Shown here one piece after another: positions 24,419-34,079 of a stretch of DNA of 64,000 nucleotides. The stretch spans positions 14,238 to 78,237 of the forward strand of contig DATAZL010000013.1 of NCBI GenBank assembly GCA_036272055.1, written 5' to 3'. A program made the translations under genes and the position numbers. The notes below the pieces were generated by a model, which was not told the DNA's origin, did no database searches, and saw nothing but the letters and a program-made list of their open reading frames with translations. Numbering within the stretch: the stretch's first letter is position 1; the number at the start of each line of letters is the position of its first letter. Origin of the DNA: DASZVB01 sp036272055 (lineage in GTDB: Bacteria > Myxococcota_A > Polyangia > Polyangiales > Polyangiaceae).

Positions 24419-25717
24419 ATGCTGGACGCACGCTACGTTGCCGACCACCTCGACGAAGTGCGCAAGGCCCTCGGCCGGCGCTCCGCGGAAGCGGCGCGCG
24501 GCCTCGACGGCATCACCGAGCTCGGTAGCAAGCGACGCGAGCTGACGATCCTCGTCGAGCAGAAGCAGGCCGAGCGTAACGCCGCCAACCAGGACATGGC
24601 GAAGCTCGTGAAGACCGACCGCGCGGCGTTCGAGCAGCGTCGGGAAGAGCTCAAGGTCATCAGCGGAAGCATCTCCGAGCTCGAGACGGAGCTCGCCGCC
24701 ATCGAAGCGAAGATCGAGGCGGTGCTCCTCGCGGTGCCGAACGTCCCTCACGCATCGGTGCCGCTCGGCGACAGCGAGAAGGACAATCCCGTCGTCCGCA
24801 CCTGGGGTGAGAAGCCGACGTTCCGCTTCGACCCGAAGTCGCACTGGGACATCGGCGAGAAGCTCAAGATCCTCGACTTCGAGCGCGCGAGCAAGCTGTC
24901 GGGCGCGCGCTTCTCGGTGCTGTTCGGTCTCGGCGCGCGCCTCTCTCGCGCGCTCGCCGACTTCATGGTGGATCTCCACACGCGGGTGCATGGGTACACC
25001 GAGGTCGCGCCGCCGCTTCTCGTCCGCGCGTCCGCGCTCGTCGGCACCGGACAGCTTCCGAAGTTCGAGGCGGATCTGTTCAAGACCGGTCGCGGCGATC
25101 CCGACGACCCCGCTGCGCTCTACCTGATCCCGACGGCGGAGGTGCCGCTCACGAACCTCCACGCCGACGAGATCCTCGAGGGGCCATTGCCGATCGCCTA
25201 CACGGCGTACACGCCGTGCTTCCGGTCGGAGGCGGGCTCTCACGGGCGCGACGTGCGCGGGCTCATCCGGCAGCACCAGTTCGACAAGGTGGAGGTCGTT
25301 CGCATCGTCGAACCCGAAAAGGCAGAGAGCGACCTCGAGCTCCTCACGAGCCACGCCGAGGCCGTGCTGCAGCGACTCGGGCTCCACTACCGCGTCGTCG
25401 AGCTCTGCGCAGGAGACCTCGGCTTCGGCTCGCAGAAGACCTACGACCTCGAGGTGTGGCTCCCGGGCCAGGGAGAATACCGCGAGATCTCGAGCTGCTC
25501 GTGGTTCGGCGACTATCAGGCGCGCCGCGCGAAGATCCGCTATCGCCCTCAGCCGAAGGCGAAACCGCGGTTCGCCCACACGCTGAACGGCTCCGGCCTC
25601 GCCGTGGGGCGGACCCTGGTCGCGGTGCTCGAGCAGTATCAGCAGAGCGACGGCTCGGTCATCGTGCCGGAAGCGCTGCGCGACCTGGTGAAGACGGATC
25701 GCATCCGACCACCCTGA
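24419..25717 (+). CDS. serS: Seryl-tRNA synthetase
   Basis: 432 aa, normal length. Starts MLDARYVADHLDEVRKAL as the family does; a GTG six bases upstream is the alternative start. The N-terminal long coiled-coil arm that binds the tRNA-Ser variable arm spans about 30-105. Class II catalytic motifs: motif 2 FRSEAGSHGRDVRGLIRQHQF (in two pieces about residues 267-287) and motif 3 LNGSGLAVGRTLVAVLE near 388-404. Charges tRNA-Ser (and tRNA-Sec if present). A tRNA-Ser gene occurs elsewhere in this window. Confidence 0.97.
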   Translation: MLDARYVADHLDEVRKALGRRSAEAARGLDGITELGSKRRELTILVEQKQAERNAANQDMAKLVKTDRAAFEQRREELKVISGSISELETELAAIEAKIEAVLLAVPNVPHASVPLGDSEKDNPVVRTWGEKPTFRFDPKSHWDIGEKLKILDFERASKLSGARFSVLFGLGARLSRALADFMVDLHTRVHGYTEVAPPLLVRASALVGTGQLPKFEADLFKTGRGDPDDPAALYLIPTAEVPLTNLHADEILEGPLPIAYTAYTPCFRSEAGSHGRDVRGLIRQHQFDKVEVVRIVEPEKAESDLELLTSHAEAVLQRLGLHYRVVELCAGDLGFGSQKTYDLEVWLPGQGEYREISSCSWFGDYQARRAKIRYRPQPKAKPRFAHTLNGSGLAVGRTLVAVLEQYQQSDGSVIVPEALRDLVKTDRIRPP

Positions 25718-25861
25718 TGGTCGTTGTCATCAGGAAAGGGGGCCTTGCCCCCGCGGCTCGCTTTCGCGACCGCTCCCCCGCCGCCTTCGGCATGCTCGCT
25801 TCGCTCGCGTAGTTCCGCAGCTCTTTCATCCTTCGGGGACGACGGACTCGTCGATGCGGAA
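25718..25861. repeat. Dispersed hairpin repeat element, copy 1
   Basis: Fills the gap between the convergent serS and oligopeptidase genes. It contains GGGGGCCTTGCCCCC and a GCGGCTCGCTTTCGCGACCG segment, then CGCCGCCTTCGG and further on CGCAGCTCTTTC and TTCGGGGACG. Read in reverse complement, these blocks recur in the same order at 56700-56840 (GGGGGAGCGGTCGC, AAGCGAGCCGCGGGG, CGTCCCC, CTGCGGAGCTGCGCGAGCG). So it is a non-coding repeat family, probably folding into hairpins that could stop transcription from both sides. Confidence 0.7.
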
Positions 25862-28087
25862 CTACCGCGCGGCTGCCCAGGGCGTGAAGTGGAGCTCGCG
25901 GACGAGGAACGCCCAGCGGTCGGCGTCCTCTTCGACGAGCTTGCCGGTCGGGGTGCCACCGCCGTGGCCGGCGCTGGTCTCGATACGGATCATCACCGGC
26001 GCCGGTCCGACCTGAGCGGCCTGCAGCGCTGCGGCGAACTTGAAGCTGTGTCCAGGCACCACGCGGTCGTCGTGGTCGCCGGTCGTGACGAGCGTCGCCG
26101 GATACCGCGTGCCGGGCTTCACGTTCTGGAGCGGCGAGTACGCCAGCAGCGTGCGGAGCTCTTCGGGGTCGTCGGAGGTGCCGTACTCGTCGGCCCAGGC
26201 CCAGCCGATCGTGTAGCGGTGGTAGCGCAGCATGTCCATCACACCGACGCCCGGCAGTGCGGCGCCGAAGAGCTCCGGATGCTGCGTCAGGCACGCTCCG
26301 ACGAGGAGCCCGCCGTTCGAGCGACCGCCGATCGCGAGCCGGTCGACCCGCGTGAGCCCGCTCGAGACCAGGTAGCGCGCTGCGGACGTGAAGTCGTCGA
26401 AGACGTTCTGCTTCTTCTGCTTCATGCCGGCCTCGTGCCAGGCCTTGCCGTACTCGCCGCCGCCGCGGAGAATGGCGACGGCGTAGACGCCGCCCATCTC
26501 GATCCATTCGACGAGATCCGGTGAGAACCCCGGCAAGAGCGGGATGTTGAAACCGCCGTAGCCGTAGAGGTACGTCGGCGTCGCGCCGTCCCTGACGAGC
26601 CCCTTCGCGTGGACGAGGAAGATCGGAACACGGGTGCCGTCGTTGCTCGTCGCGAAGACCTGTTCCGTCTCGTATTTCGTCGGGTCGAACGGGAGCTTCG
26701 GCGTGAGGAACGGCGTTGCCGTGTTCGACGCGGGCTCGTAGCGGTAAATCACGCCGGGCGTCGTGTAGCTCGCGAACGAGAAGAACGTCGCCGCGTCGTG
26801 CTGGCGGCCCCAGAAGCCGCGGACGCTCCCGATACCCGGAAGGGTGAGCTCGTGGAGCGGTTTGCCGGCGAGGTCGTGGACGCGCACGACGCTGTGCGCG
26901 TCCTTCAGATACGTGAGCACGAGACGATCGGCGACCCAGCTCGCCTCCTGGAGCGTGTCCACGGACTCGGGCACGACCTCGACCCAGCTCTTCTCGTCGG
27001 GGTGCGTGACGTCGAGCTTCACGACGCGTCCGCGCGGCGCTCCCTGGTTCGTGCGGAAGTAGAAAGCGGTGCCGGTGCTCCCGACGAACGCGTACTCCGC
27101 ATCGAAGTTACGATTCAGCGACGTGAACGCGGCGAGCGCGGGCGGCTTGCTCCCGAGCTTCGCGAAGAACACCTCGTTCTTCTCGTCGGTGCCCTTGTCG
27201 ACGGTCAGCACGACGTGGCGATCGTCGTCGGTGATCGTGATTCCGAACGTCCATTCCTTCTGGTCCAGCTTCTCGAACACCAGAGGGTCGGTCGCGGGAT
27301 CGGAGCCGACCCGGTGATAGAAGACCTTCTGGAAGTACGTCGGCGCGGACGGCTGGTCCTTCGGCGGCTCGGGAAACCGCGTGTAGAAGAAGCCGCTGCC
27401 GTCCTTCCGCCACGCCGCGTCGCTGAACTTCGTCCACTGGATGCGGTCCGGGAGATCCTTCGCCGTCGCGACGTCGCGGACGTGGATCTCCGTCCAGTCC
27501 GAGCCGGCGCTCGAGAGCCCGTACGCGAGCAGCCGTCCGTCGCGGCTCATGGACTGGAACGACACCGCGACGGTACCGTCGGCGGACAGCGGGTTCGGAT
27601 CGAGGAGCACTCGCGGCCGCCCCCCTGGCCCGTCCATCACGTAGAGGACGGGCTGGTTCTGCAGGCCCTTGCTCGCGGCGTAGACGATGCGCGCGCCGTG
27701 CTGCTCGGGGACGCGAAACCGCTCGTAGTCGAAGAGCTCACGGAGCCGCTCGGCGATGTGGTCGCGCTCCGGGATGCTCGTCAGATAGCCGCGCGTGAGG
27801 CGGTTCTCCGCGTCGATCCACGCGCGCGTCGCGGGCGTGTCCGTCGATTCGAGCCACCGATACGGGTCGGCGACCTTCACGCCGTGATAGTCGTCGACGA
27901 CGTCGCCGCGCGGCGCCGCGGGGTACGCGTACGGCGATGCAGCGGCGCTCGCGACGGCCGGAGGCGCCACGACGGGCGCGACCGGTGCGGCAATCGGAGT
28001 GGCCGCATCGCGCGGCGCCGCAGGGCCGCCGCACGCTGCGAGCACGACAGCGAGCGCGACCGCCGCGAGACGTGACCACGCGACCAT
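25862..28087 (-). CDS. Prolyl oligopeptidase family (S9A) lipoprotein
   Basis: 741 aa. Signal peptide with lipobox LAAC (Cys19) and an Ala/Pro linker to about residue 60. The propeller domain follows (DPYRWLES near 75), then the alpha/beta-hydrolase with GGRSNGG holding the nucleophile Ser near residue 590, Asp in TGDHDDRV and His in TSAGHGGG. The triad is complete, so it should cleave proline-containing peptides outside the cytoplasmic membrane. Proline-specific oligopeptidases are usually cytosolic; a lipid-anchored form fits predatory or proteolytic bacteria. Its ATG overlaps the RNase R stop by one base, so the two are co-transcribed. Confidence 0.93.
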   Translation of the reverse strand: MVAWSRLAAVALAVVLAACGGPAAPRDAATPIAAPVAPVVAPPAVASAAASPYAYPAAPRGDVVDDYHGVKVADPYRWLESTDTPATRAWIDAENRLTRGYLTSIPERDHIAERLRELFDYERFRVPEQHGARIVYAASKGLQNQPVLYVMDGPGGRPRVLLDPNPLSADGTVAVSFQSMSRDGRLLAYGLSSAGSDWTEIHVRDVATAKDLPDRIQWTKFSDAAWRKDGSGFFYTRFPEPPKDQPSAPTYFQKVFYHRVGSDPATDPLVFEKLDQKEWTFGITITDDDRHVVLTVDKGTDEKNEVFFAKLGSKPPALAAFTSLNRNFDAEYAFVGSTGTAFYFRTNQGAPRGRVVKLDVTHPDEKSWVEVVPESVDTLQEASWVADRLVLTYLKDAHSVVRVHDLAGKPLHELTLPGIGSVRGFWGRQHDAATFFSFASYTTPGVIYRYEPASNTATPFLTPKLPFDPTKYETEQVFATSNDGTRVPIFLVHAKGLVRDGATPTYLYGYGGFNIPLLPGFSPDLVEWIEMGGVYAVAILRGGGEYGKAWHEAGMKQKKQNVFDDFTSAARYLVSSGLTRVDRLAIGGRSNGGLLVGACLTQHPELFGAALPGVGVMDMLRYHRYTIGWAWADEYGTSDDPEELRTLLAYSPLQNVKPGTRYPATLVTTGDHDDRVVPGHSFKFAAALQAAQVGPAPVMIRIETSAGHGGGTPTGKLVEEDADRWAFLVRELHFTPWAAAR

Positions 28088-30567
28088 CAGCGACGCTTCC
28101 CGCGCCGGCGCGCCTTGCCTTCCCTGGGTGCTTCGGACCGCGGCGGCTCGACGCGCTCGACCCTGCCGGTCTTCTGCTTCGCGCGACGTGGACTCTGCGC
28201 GTCGCTCTTCACCTCCGGACGGGTGTTGCGCGCCGCCGGCTTCCGTTGCTGCGGCTGATCGCGCTGCGACGACTGACTGCGCGACGGCTGGCTCGGTTGC
28301 GACTGCTCGCGCTGGGACTGGCTCCGTTGCGCCGGCTCGCGCCGTGACGACGGCTCGCGCGGCGGCTGGCTGCGTTGCGCCGGCTCGCGCTGCGGCTGCT
28401 CGCGTCGCGATTGACCGCGCTGCGACGGCTGCTCGCGCTGAGGCTGCTCGCGTCGCGATTGACCGCGCTGCGGCGGCTGCTCGCGACGCGATTGACCGCG
28501 CTCCGGCTGACTGCGGCGGCCGCGGTCCGACTGCATGGGCTCGTCGCGGTGGAACGCGAGGAGCTTCTCCGGGACGACACGGCGCGCCAGCACCGAACGG
28601 CGCTGGAGCGTGACGTCCTCGATGCGCACCGTCAGGCGGTCACCGAGGAACACCTTGTCGCCCGAGCGCTCTCCGGTGACGCCGAGCTCGTCCTCGTCGA
28701 TGCGGTAGCGATCGGGTCCGAGCGACTCGTAGCGGATGAGCACGTCGACGAACGGATCGTCGAGGGTGACGTAGAGGCCGCCTCCGGTGACGGCGGTCAC
28801 CGTCCCCTCGGCGACGTCACCGATGCGGTCGCGCATGTAGAGGGCGCGGTAGAGATCGAGCACCTCGCGCTCGACGTCCATCGCCGCGCGCTCGCGCTGG
28901 CTCGACTCCGTCGCGCTAGCGGCGAGCGCCTCGATGGCGGCAGGGCTCAGATCCGGCTTGCCGCCGCGGAGCAGCCGCTTGACCGCACGATGTACCTGCA
29001 CGTCGGGGTACCTGCGGATCGGCGACGTGAAGTGCACGTACGCCGTGGACGCGAGCCCGAAGTGGCCGACGTTCGTGATGTCGTACACGGCCTGCTTCAT
29101 CGAGCGGAGCAGGAGCGTCTCGAGGACGCTCTTCTTCGGGTGGCTCGCGATCTTGCGCAGCCACTTCGAGACGCCGTCCGGCTTCTCTATCTCGTCCATG
29201 TCGAAGTGCGCACCGAGGCGCTCTGCGACGCCCTCGAGCCGATCGAGCTTCTTGCCGTCGGGCTTCCCGTGGACGCGGTAGACGGCCGGTGAGCGCCGCT
29301 TGCCGAGCCACTGTGCGACCAGCTCGTTGGCCAGGATCATGAGCTCCTCGATCATCTGGTACGCGCGCTTGACGCCGGGGTCCTCCGCACGGCGTGTGAC
29401 GCCGATCGGGCTCCCCGTCTTCGGGTCGAGGATGAGCTTCGGCTCCGGCAGATCGAAGTCGAGGGCGCCGCGACGGATGCGGTTCCGCCGAAGTTTCCGC
29501 GCCACCTCGTCGAGGGCGCGGAGCTCCTTCTTGAAGGCCTCTGCCTGGGCGCTCTTCGGCGGGAGCTCGGTGAAGCCGAGGGTGCGCGCGACGCTGCCGT
29601 AAGTGAGCATCGCCTGGGCACGCATGCGGGCCTCGCACACGTCGAAGTGAGTCACGTTGCCGTTCACGTCGATGTCGGCGATGACGGCCAGGCAGAGTCG
29701 CTCGCGCTCCGGCAAGAGTGAGCACACGTCCGCCGCGAGCGCCGCGGGCAGCATGGGCAGCGCGCGATCGGGCAGGTAGATCGTGCAGCCACGCTTGAGC
29801 GCTTCCCTGTCGAGCGCCGTCCCTGGTTGCACGTACTCGGCGACGTCGGCGATGGCGACCCACACGCGATGGCCGTCCCCGCTACGTTCGGCGGCCACGG
29901 CGTCGTCGTGATCGCGCGCGTCCTCGGGATCGATGGTGAGGAGCGCGACGCCGCGTAGATCGGTGCGATCCTCGACGTCACCCCGCGTCAGGCGCGCGGC
30001 CATCGCCTCGGCCTCACGCATGGCGCCCTCGGTGTGCATCTCTTCGACGCCCTCACGCATGAGGATCTTCGCGACCTCCACCTTGGGGTCGCCGGGGACA
30101 CCGAGCACACTGACGAGCTCCCCCTCCGGGCTCTCGTCCGCGCTCTCGGGGTAGCGGTTGATGGCGACCACGGCGGCGTCACCGTCGTGGCCCTCCTTCG
30201 GGACCGTCGTGAGGACGATGGGGCCGCGGATGCGCGAGTCGTCCGGCTCGAGCCAGGCGCTCGAGCGACGCTTGCGCAGCACGCCGGCGACGCGCAGCGC
30301 GCGACGACCGAGAACGTCCTCGATGCGTCCCTCGACGCCGCGGGAGGAGTGGGCGACGACGCGTACGCGCACGCGGTCGCCATGGAGCGCGCCGCCGATC
30401 GCCTCGGGGGGGATATAGACGTCGTCCTGGCCGGCGCTGGCGACGAAGCCGAAGCCGCGTGGATTGACGCTGAGGACGCCTTCCCAGGTACTCGGCTTTA
30501 TGCCCTCGGGCGCGTTACTGGGGCGGCGCACGACGGTGACGCCCCGTGGGTTGGTCTTGGGCTTCAT
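28087..30567 (-). CDS. rnr: Ribonuclease R with a Gln/Arg-rich C-terminal tail
   Basis: 826 aa from the ATG at 30567, which has a GAGGTG ribosome site 7 bases upstream; a GTG at 30591 is less likely. Order: OB-type cold-shock domains (VNPRGFGFV, DVYIPPEAIGGALHGD), the catalytic RNB domain with TIDPEDARDHDDAVA (Asp residues that bind Mg2+) and HFTSPIRRYPDVQVHR, and then an S1 domain (about 600-685). The last 110 residues are unusual: REQPQ/SRREQP/QRSQ repeats and then a basic tail ending KARRRGKRR. Degrades structured RNA 3'-5'. The tail is likely disordered and may bind RNA. Confidence 0.95.
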   Translation of the reverse strand: MKPKTNPRGVTVVRRPSNAPEGIKPSTWEGVLSVNPRGFGFVASAGQDDVYIPPEAIGGALHGDRVRVRVVAHSSRGVEGRIEDVLGRRALRVAGVLRKRRSSAWLEPDDSRIRGPIVLTTVPKEGHDGDAAVVAINRYPESADESPEGELVSVLGVPGDPKVEVAKILMREGVEEMHTEGAMREAEAMAARLTRGDVEDRTDLRGVALLTIDPEDARDHDDAVAAERSGDGHRVWVAIADVAEYVQPGTALDREALKRGCTIYLPDRALPMLPAALAADVCSLLPERERLCLAVIADIDVNGNVTHFDVCEARMRAQAMLTYGSVARTLGFTELPPKSAQAEAFKKELRALDEVARKLRRNRIRRGALDFDLPEPKLILDPKTGSPIGVTRRAEDPGVKRAYQMIEELMILANELVAQWLGKRRSPAVYRVHGKPDGKKLDRLEGVAERLGAHFDMDEIEKPDGVSKWLRKIASHPKKSVLETLLLRSMKQAVYDITNVGHFGLASTAYVHFTSPIRRYPDVQVHRAVKRLLRGGKPDLSPAAIEALAASATESSQRERAAMDVEREVLDLYRALYMRDRIGDVAEGTVTAVTGGGLYVTLDDPFVDVLIRYESLGPDRYRIDEDELGVTGERSGDKVFLGDRLTVRIEDVTLQRRSVLARRVVPEKLLAFHRDEPMQSDRGRRSQPERGQSRREQPPQRGQSRREQPQREQPSQRGQSRREQPQREPAQRSQPPREPSSRREPAQRSQSQREQSQPSQPSRSQSSQRDQPQQRKPAARNTRPEVKSDAQSPRRAKQKTGRVERVEPPRSEAPREGKARRRGKRR

Positions 30568-30716
30568 CGTACGCACCTCATGACCCGGCACCCTGGTCGG
30601 TAAGAGGGCGGGAGCAAATCTGATTCATTGGTTGTTGTGGTCCGGTCGTCGAGCTGGCGCATGAAACGCGCTCGGTGACGACCATCCATTCTCGCTGTAC
30701 AAGGTATTTTCATCAC

Positions 30717-31844
30717 ATGATCGAGGCACGGTCCGAAAACCATAGCCCCGCGTCGTTGGTTCTTTGCCGCGCCGCCGTGCTCGTCGCCCTCGCCGGTAGT
30801 GCTGCACTTTACATGCAGTACATGGATCCCGGGGATGCGGCCTTCTGTGGCCTCAAATCCGGGTGCGAGGCAGTACGGAAGGCGGGCTTCAGTTACTTCT
30901 TCGGGAACCGACTCCTGTCGGTCCCTCTCTTGGGGTTGATTGCATACGGCGTCGTCCTGACCTGGTCGCTCTATGCGCCCCGGAGCAGGTCGACGTTGAT
31001 TTTCACGGTCGCAGGCGGCGTGTTCGGCGCGCTGCTCCTCGGCGTGCAGGCGTTTTACGTCCACGCCTTCTGCTGGCTCTGCGCGACGGTCGACACCGCG
31101 GCGCTCGTCGCCGCCGGGTTCGCTCTGGTCGGAGCGCGGGCTCCCGAGCCGGCGACGGATCCTCTGCCGGTCTGGGCGTGGGCGGCGCTTGCCGGCCTGG
31201 CGCTCGCCGCGCCGATCGCGTGGGTCAGCGTGAAGCCGTCTCCACCCGTCCCGCCGACGATCGCGGCGCTCTATGAGCCCAATAAAATAAATGTCGTCGA
31301 GTTCGCCGACTTCGAGTGCCCGTTCTGTCGCGCGTTCCACCCCGTCCTCCAGGGCGTTCTCCACGATTACCCGCCCGCGAAGCTGAACTTCCAGCGGAAG
31401 CACATGCCGCTCGGCGCTCACGAGCAAGCGATGCCCGCGGCGCGCGCCGCCGTCTGCGCCGAGGAGCAGGGCAAGGGCGAGGCGCTCGCAGAGAAGCTCG
31501 TCGAGCTCGAACTGTCGCCGTCGGCCGACCGGCGCGCCGCCATCGAGGTCGGCGTCGACGGCGCGCGCTTCGATGAGTGCCTCGCGTCCACGCGACCCGA
31601 CGAGCGCATCAAGGCCGACTCGAAGTTGCTCGAGGACGCCGGGTTCGAGGGCCTGCCGACGACGTACGTCGGGAACAAGCGCCTCCTCGGCGCCGTCTCC
31701 GAGGCAGCGGTCCGGGACGCCTTCGAGAAGGCTGAAAAAGGCGGGAGCGGCGGGGGTATTCCCGCGGTGCTCTACGTCGCCTGCACGCTTGCCGCGGCGG
31801 CGGCCGTGGTTTGGCTCGCCCGGTTGTCGCGTGGTACGGTTTGA
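30717..31844 (+). CDS. VKOR-DsbA-like thiol oxidoreductase fusion
   Basis: 375 aa. The N-terminal half is a vitamin K epoxide reductase-type four-helix membrane domain with the loop pair CGLKSGC (about 45-51) and the active-site CWLC in HAFCWLCATVD. The C-terminal half is a periplasmic thioredoxin-fold domain with EFADFECPFCRAFHP (CPFC active site), a cis-Pro region GLPTTYV, and a final membrane segment. Together they can oxidise exported proteins and pass electrons to quinone, taking the roles of DsbB and DsbA. This suits a genome with many Cys-rich secreted proteins. The ATG at 30717 is chosen over one 42 bp upstream. Confidence 0.9.
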   Translation: MIEARSENHSPASLVLCRAAVLVALAGSAALYMQYMDPGDAAFCGLKSGCEAVRKAGFSYFFGNRLLSVPLLGLIAYGVVLTWSLYAPRSRSTLIFTVAGGVFGALLLGVQAFYVHAFCWLCATVDTAALVAAGFALVGARAPEPATDPLPVWAWAALAGLALAAPIAWVSVKPSPPVPPTIAALYEPNKINVVEFADFECPFCRAFHPVLQGVLHDYPPAKLNFQRKHMPLGAHEQAMPAARAAVCAEEQGKGEALAEKLVELELSPSADRRAAIEVGVDGARFDECLASTRPDERIKADSKLLEDAGFEGLPTTYVGNKRLLGAVSEAAVRDAFEKAEKGGSGGGIPAVLYVACTLAAAAAVVWLARLSRGTV

Positions 31845-31845
31845 G

Positions 31846-33003
31846 ATGGCAGACGAAGACCGGGTCCCGTCTCTCGACAGGGCCCCGACGCGCGTCCCGT
31901 TCGAAGTATTCCAGGCCATTCCCAAGGCCGACCTACACGTCCATCTGGACGGTTCGCTCCGGCTCGAGACGATCCTCGATCTCGCCGAGAAGAGCTCCAT
32001 CAGGTTGCCCGCGCACGACGTCGAAGGGCTCCGCGAGCTCATCGGATGCGGGCGACACTTCGGTTCGCTCGTCGACTATCTGAAGGGCTTCGCCATCACC
32101 CTGCAGGTGATGCAAACCGAGTCGGCGCTCGAGCGCATCGCGTTCGAGCTCGCCGAGGACGCGCACCTCGAGAACGTCCGCTACATGGAGGTGCGTTACT
32201 CGCCGATGCTCCACACCGACGGCGGGCTGAAGCTCACCGCTGTGGTCGAGGCGGTGCTCGAGGGGCTCGATCGCGCCGCCAAGACGTACGGCATTCGCAG
32301 CAACGTCATCGTATGCGGCATCCGCAACATCTCGCCCGAGCGCTCGTACAAGATGGCGGAGCTCGCCGTCGCGTACAAGGGCCGCGGCGTGGTCGGCTTC
32401 GACCTCGCCGGCGCAGAGGCGGACAATCCCGCGAAGGATCACCGCGACGCGTTCCAGCTCGTGCGCGACAACAACATCAACTGCACGATCCACGCGGGCG
32501 AGGCGTACGGCCCGGCGTCGATCGCGCAGGCGATCCACGTCTGCGGCGCGCACCGTATCGGCCACGGCTGCCGGCTCATCGAAAACGGCGATCTGGTGCA
32601 CTACGTGAACGACCACCGCATTCCGCTCGAGTGCTGCCCGTCGAGCAACGTGCAGACCGGCGCGGTGAGAAACCTCGCGAGCCACCCGCTCAAGCTGTAC
32701 TTCGACCTCGGTGTCCGGGTGACGATCAACACCGACAACCGGCTCATCACCGACACCAGCGTGTCGAAGGAGCTCTGGCTCGTGCACTCGCAGATGGGCG
32801 TGCCCTTCCGCGACGTGAAGAGCATGGTGCTCTCGGGATTCAAATCGAGCTTTCTGCCGTTCCACGAGAAGCAGGCGTACCTGCGGCGAACGTCCGCGGA
32901 GCTCGAGCGCTACGACGACAACGGGCGGCTCTCGGCGGATGCGCCGGCGCCGAGCACCGTCGGTTATGGCAGCGCGCACGTGGCGAGCTCGTCTGCACCG
33001 TAG
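31846..33003 (+). CDS. Adenosine deaminase family protein
   Basis: 385 aa. Zinc and catalytic motifs are in place: KADLHVHLDGSLR (about 27-39), CTIHAGEAYGP (His and Glu), HRIGHGCRL, and TINTDNRLI, where family members usually have NTDDP. Deaminates adenosine or a related purine nucleoside in salvage. The replacement after NTD and the long tail (Ala/Ser/Pro-rich last 30 residues) leave some doubt about the exact substrate. The ATG at 31846 is 1 base past the VKOR-DsbA stop, so translation is probably coupled. Confidence 0.9.
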   Translation: MADEDRVPSLDRAPTRVPFEVFQAIPKADLHVHLDGSLRLETILDLAEKSSIRLPAHDVEGLRELIGCGRHFGSLVDYLKGFAITLQVMQTESALERIAFELAEDAHLENVRYMEVRYSPMLHTDGGLKLTAVVEAVLEGLDRAAKTYGIRSNVIVCGIRNISPERSYKMAELAVAYKGRGVVGFDLAGAEADNPAKDHRDAFQLVRDNNINCTIHAGEAYGPASIAQAIHVCGAHRIGHGCRLIENGDLVHYVNDHRIPLECCPSSNVQTGAVRNLASHPLKLYFDLGVRVTINTDNRLITDTSVSKELWLVHSQMGVPFRDVKSMVLSGFKSSFLPFHEKQAYLRRTSAELERYDDNGRLSADAPAPSTVGYGSAHVASSSAP

Positions 33004-33036
33004 AGGCGGCAGCGACGTATCGGCGATCGGGTAACT

Positions 33037-33978
33037 TCAAAGTCTGAGGTCGGCCCGTACCTGATCGGCGATGGGCTTCGACAGCACGTCGAGGGAGCGA
33101 TCCATCTCGTCGGAGTCGCTGTCGGGCAGCCTTATCATGAAGCGCACGAGGAGATCGCCGACCTGGTCCTTGCGGCGCACCCCGCGGCCCTTCAGTCGAA
33201 CGACCTGCCCGCTCTGCGCGTGAACCGGAAGCTTCAAGCCGACGGGCCCCTCGGGCGTCGGGATCGTCACCTTCGCACCGCGGTACGCCTCCGCGACGGT
33301 GATCGGCAGATCGAGCTTCAGATCGAGGCCCTCGCGCTCGAAGTAGGCGTGTGGGCGGACGCGCACGGTGATCAGCAGATCACCCGGTTCGCTGCCGTTC
33401 CTGCCCGGCGCGCCGTGACCCGCGACGCGCACCCGGTCACCGTCACCGGCGCCGGGCGGGATGCGAACCTTCACCGGCTCGGTGCCGTCGCGCTGTTGCA
33501 CGTGGACGGTCGTCCCGCGGATCGCATCGGCGAAGTCGACGGTGACGTCGCTCGAGAGATCGGTGCCGCGCGACGGAGGCGCCTTGCGACGTGCACCGCC
33601 GCGTGCCCCGAAGAGATCGCCCATGAGGTCGCCCAGGCCGCCGCGGCTCGCCGTGTTGAAGAGATCTTCGAAGGCGACCGCGCCGTTGCCGACGCCGCCC
33701 CCGCCGCCGCTCGTGGCGCGACGGTAGGCCCGCGCGTGCGCCGGCTGGAAGCCTTCGCGAAGGCCTTCTTCCCCGAACTCGTCGTAGAGGGCGCGCTTCT
33801 TCTTGTCGGAGAGAACCTGGTTCGCGCGGTTCACCGACTTGAAGCGGCTCTCCACCGCGGCGTTGCCGGGGTTCTTGTCGGGGTGAAGCTCCGCCGCGAG
33901 CTTGCGATAAGCCTTCTTGATCTCGTCGCTGCTCGCAGTGCGCTCGACACCGAGCTCCTTGTAGAAGTCCGCGGCCAT
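33037..33978 (-). CDS. DnaJ-class chaperone without zinc finger (CbpA-like)
   Basis: 313 aa. J domain at 1-70 with HPD at 32-34 (LHPDKNPG), a Gly/Phe-like linker (about 85-120, GGGGGVGNG), then two peptide-binding C-terminal beta domains (VKVRIPPGAGDGDRVRVAGHG, RPHAYFEREGLDLKLDLPIT). The CXXCXGXG zinc-finger module is absent, so it is a type II J protein that delivers substrates to DnaK. Convergent with the deaminase gene (33-bp gap). Confidence 0.92.
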   Translation of the reverse strand: MAADFYKELGVERTASSDEIKKAYRKLAAELHPDKNPGNAAVESRFKSVNRANQVLSDKKKRALYDEFGEEGLREGFQPAHARAYRRATSGGGGGVGNGAVAFEDLFNTASRGGLGDLMGDLFGARGGARRKAPPSRGTDLSSDVTVDFADAIRGTTVHVQQRDGTEPVKVRIPPGAGDGDRVRVAGHGAPGRNGSEPGDLLITVRVRPHAYFEREGLDLKLDLPITVAEAYRGAKVTIPTPEGPVGLKLPVHAQSGQVVRLKGRGVRRKDQVGDLLVRFMIRLPDSDSDEMDRSLDVLSKPIADQVRADLRL

Positions 33979-34079
33979 ATCCTAGCTGCTCGCAGGGTCC
34001 TCGGTCGTGGGCGCGATCGAACGCACGGTCTCGTAGTTTAGCATCGGACGAACCCGCCCGGCGTCGCCTTCAGAGCTCG

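Noticed and set aside
33982..34044. 20-codon minus-strand frame starting MLNYETVRS just before the DnaJ-like gene
   Set aside because: Could be a leader peptide, but it has no ribosome site or attenuator hairpin and is short enough to be chance.
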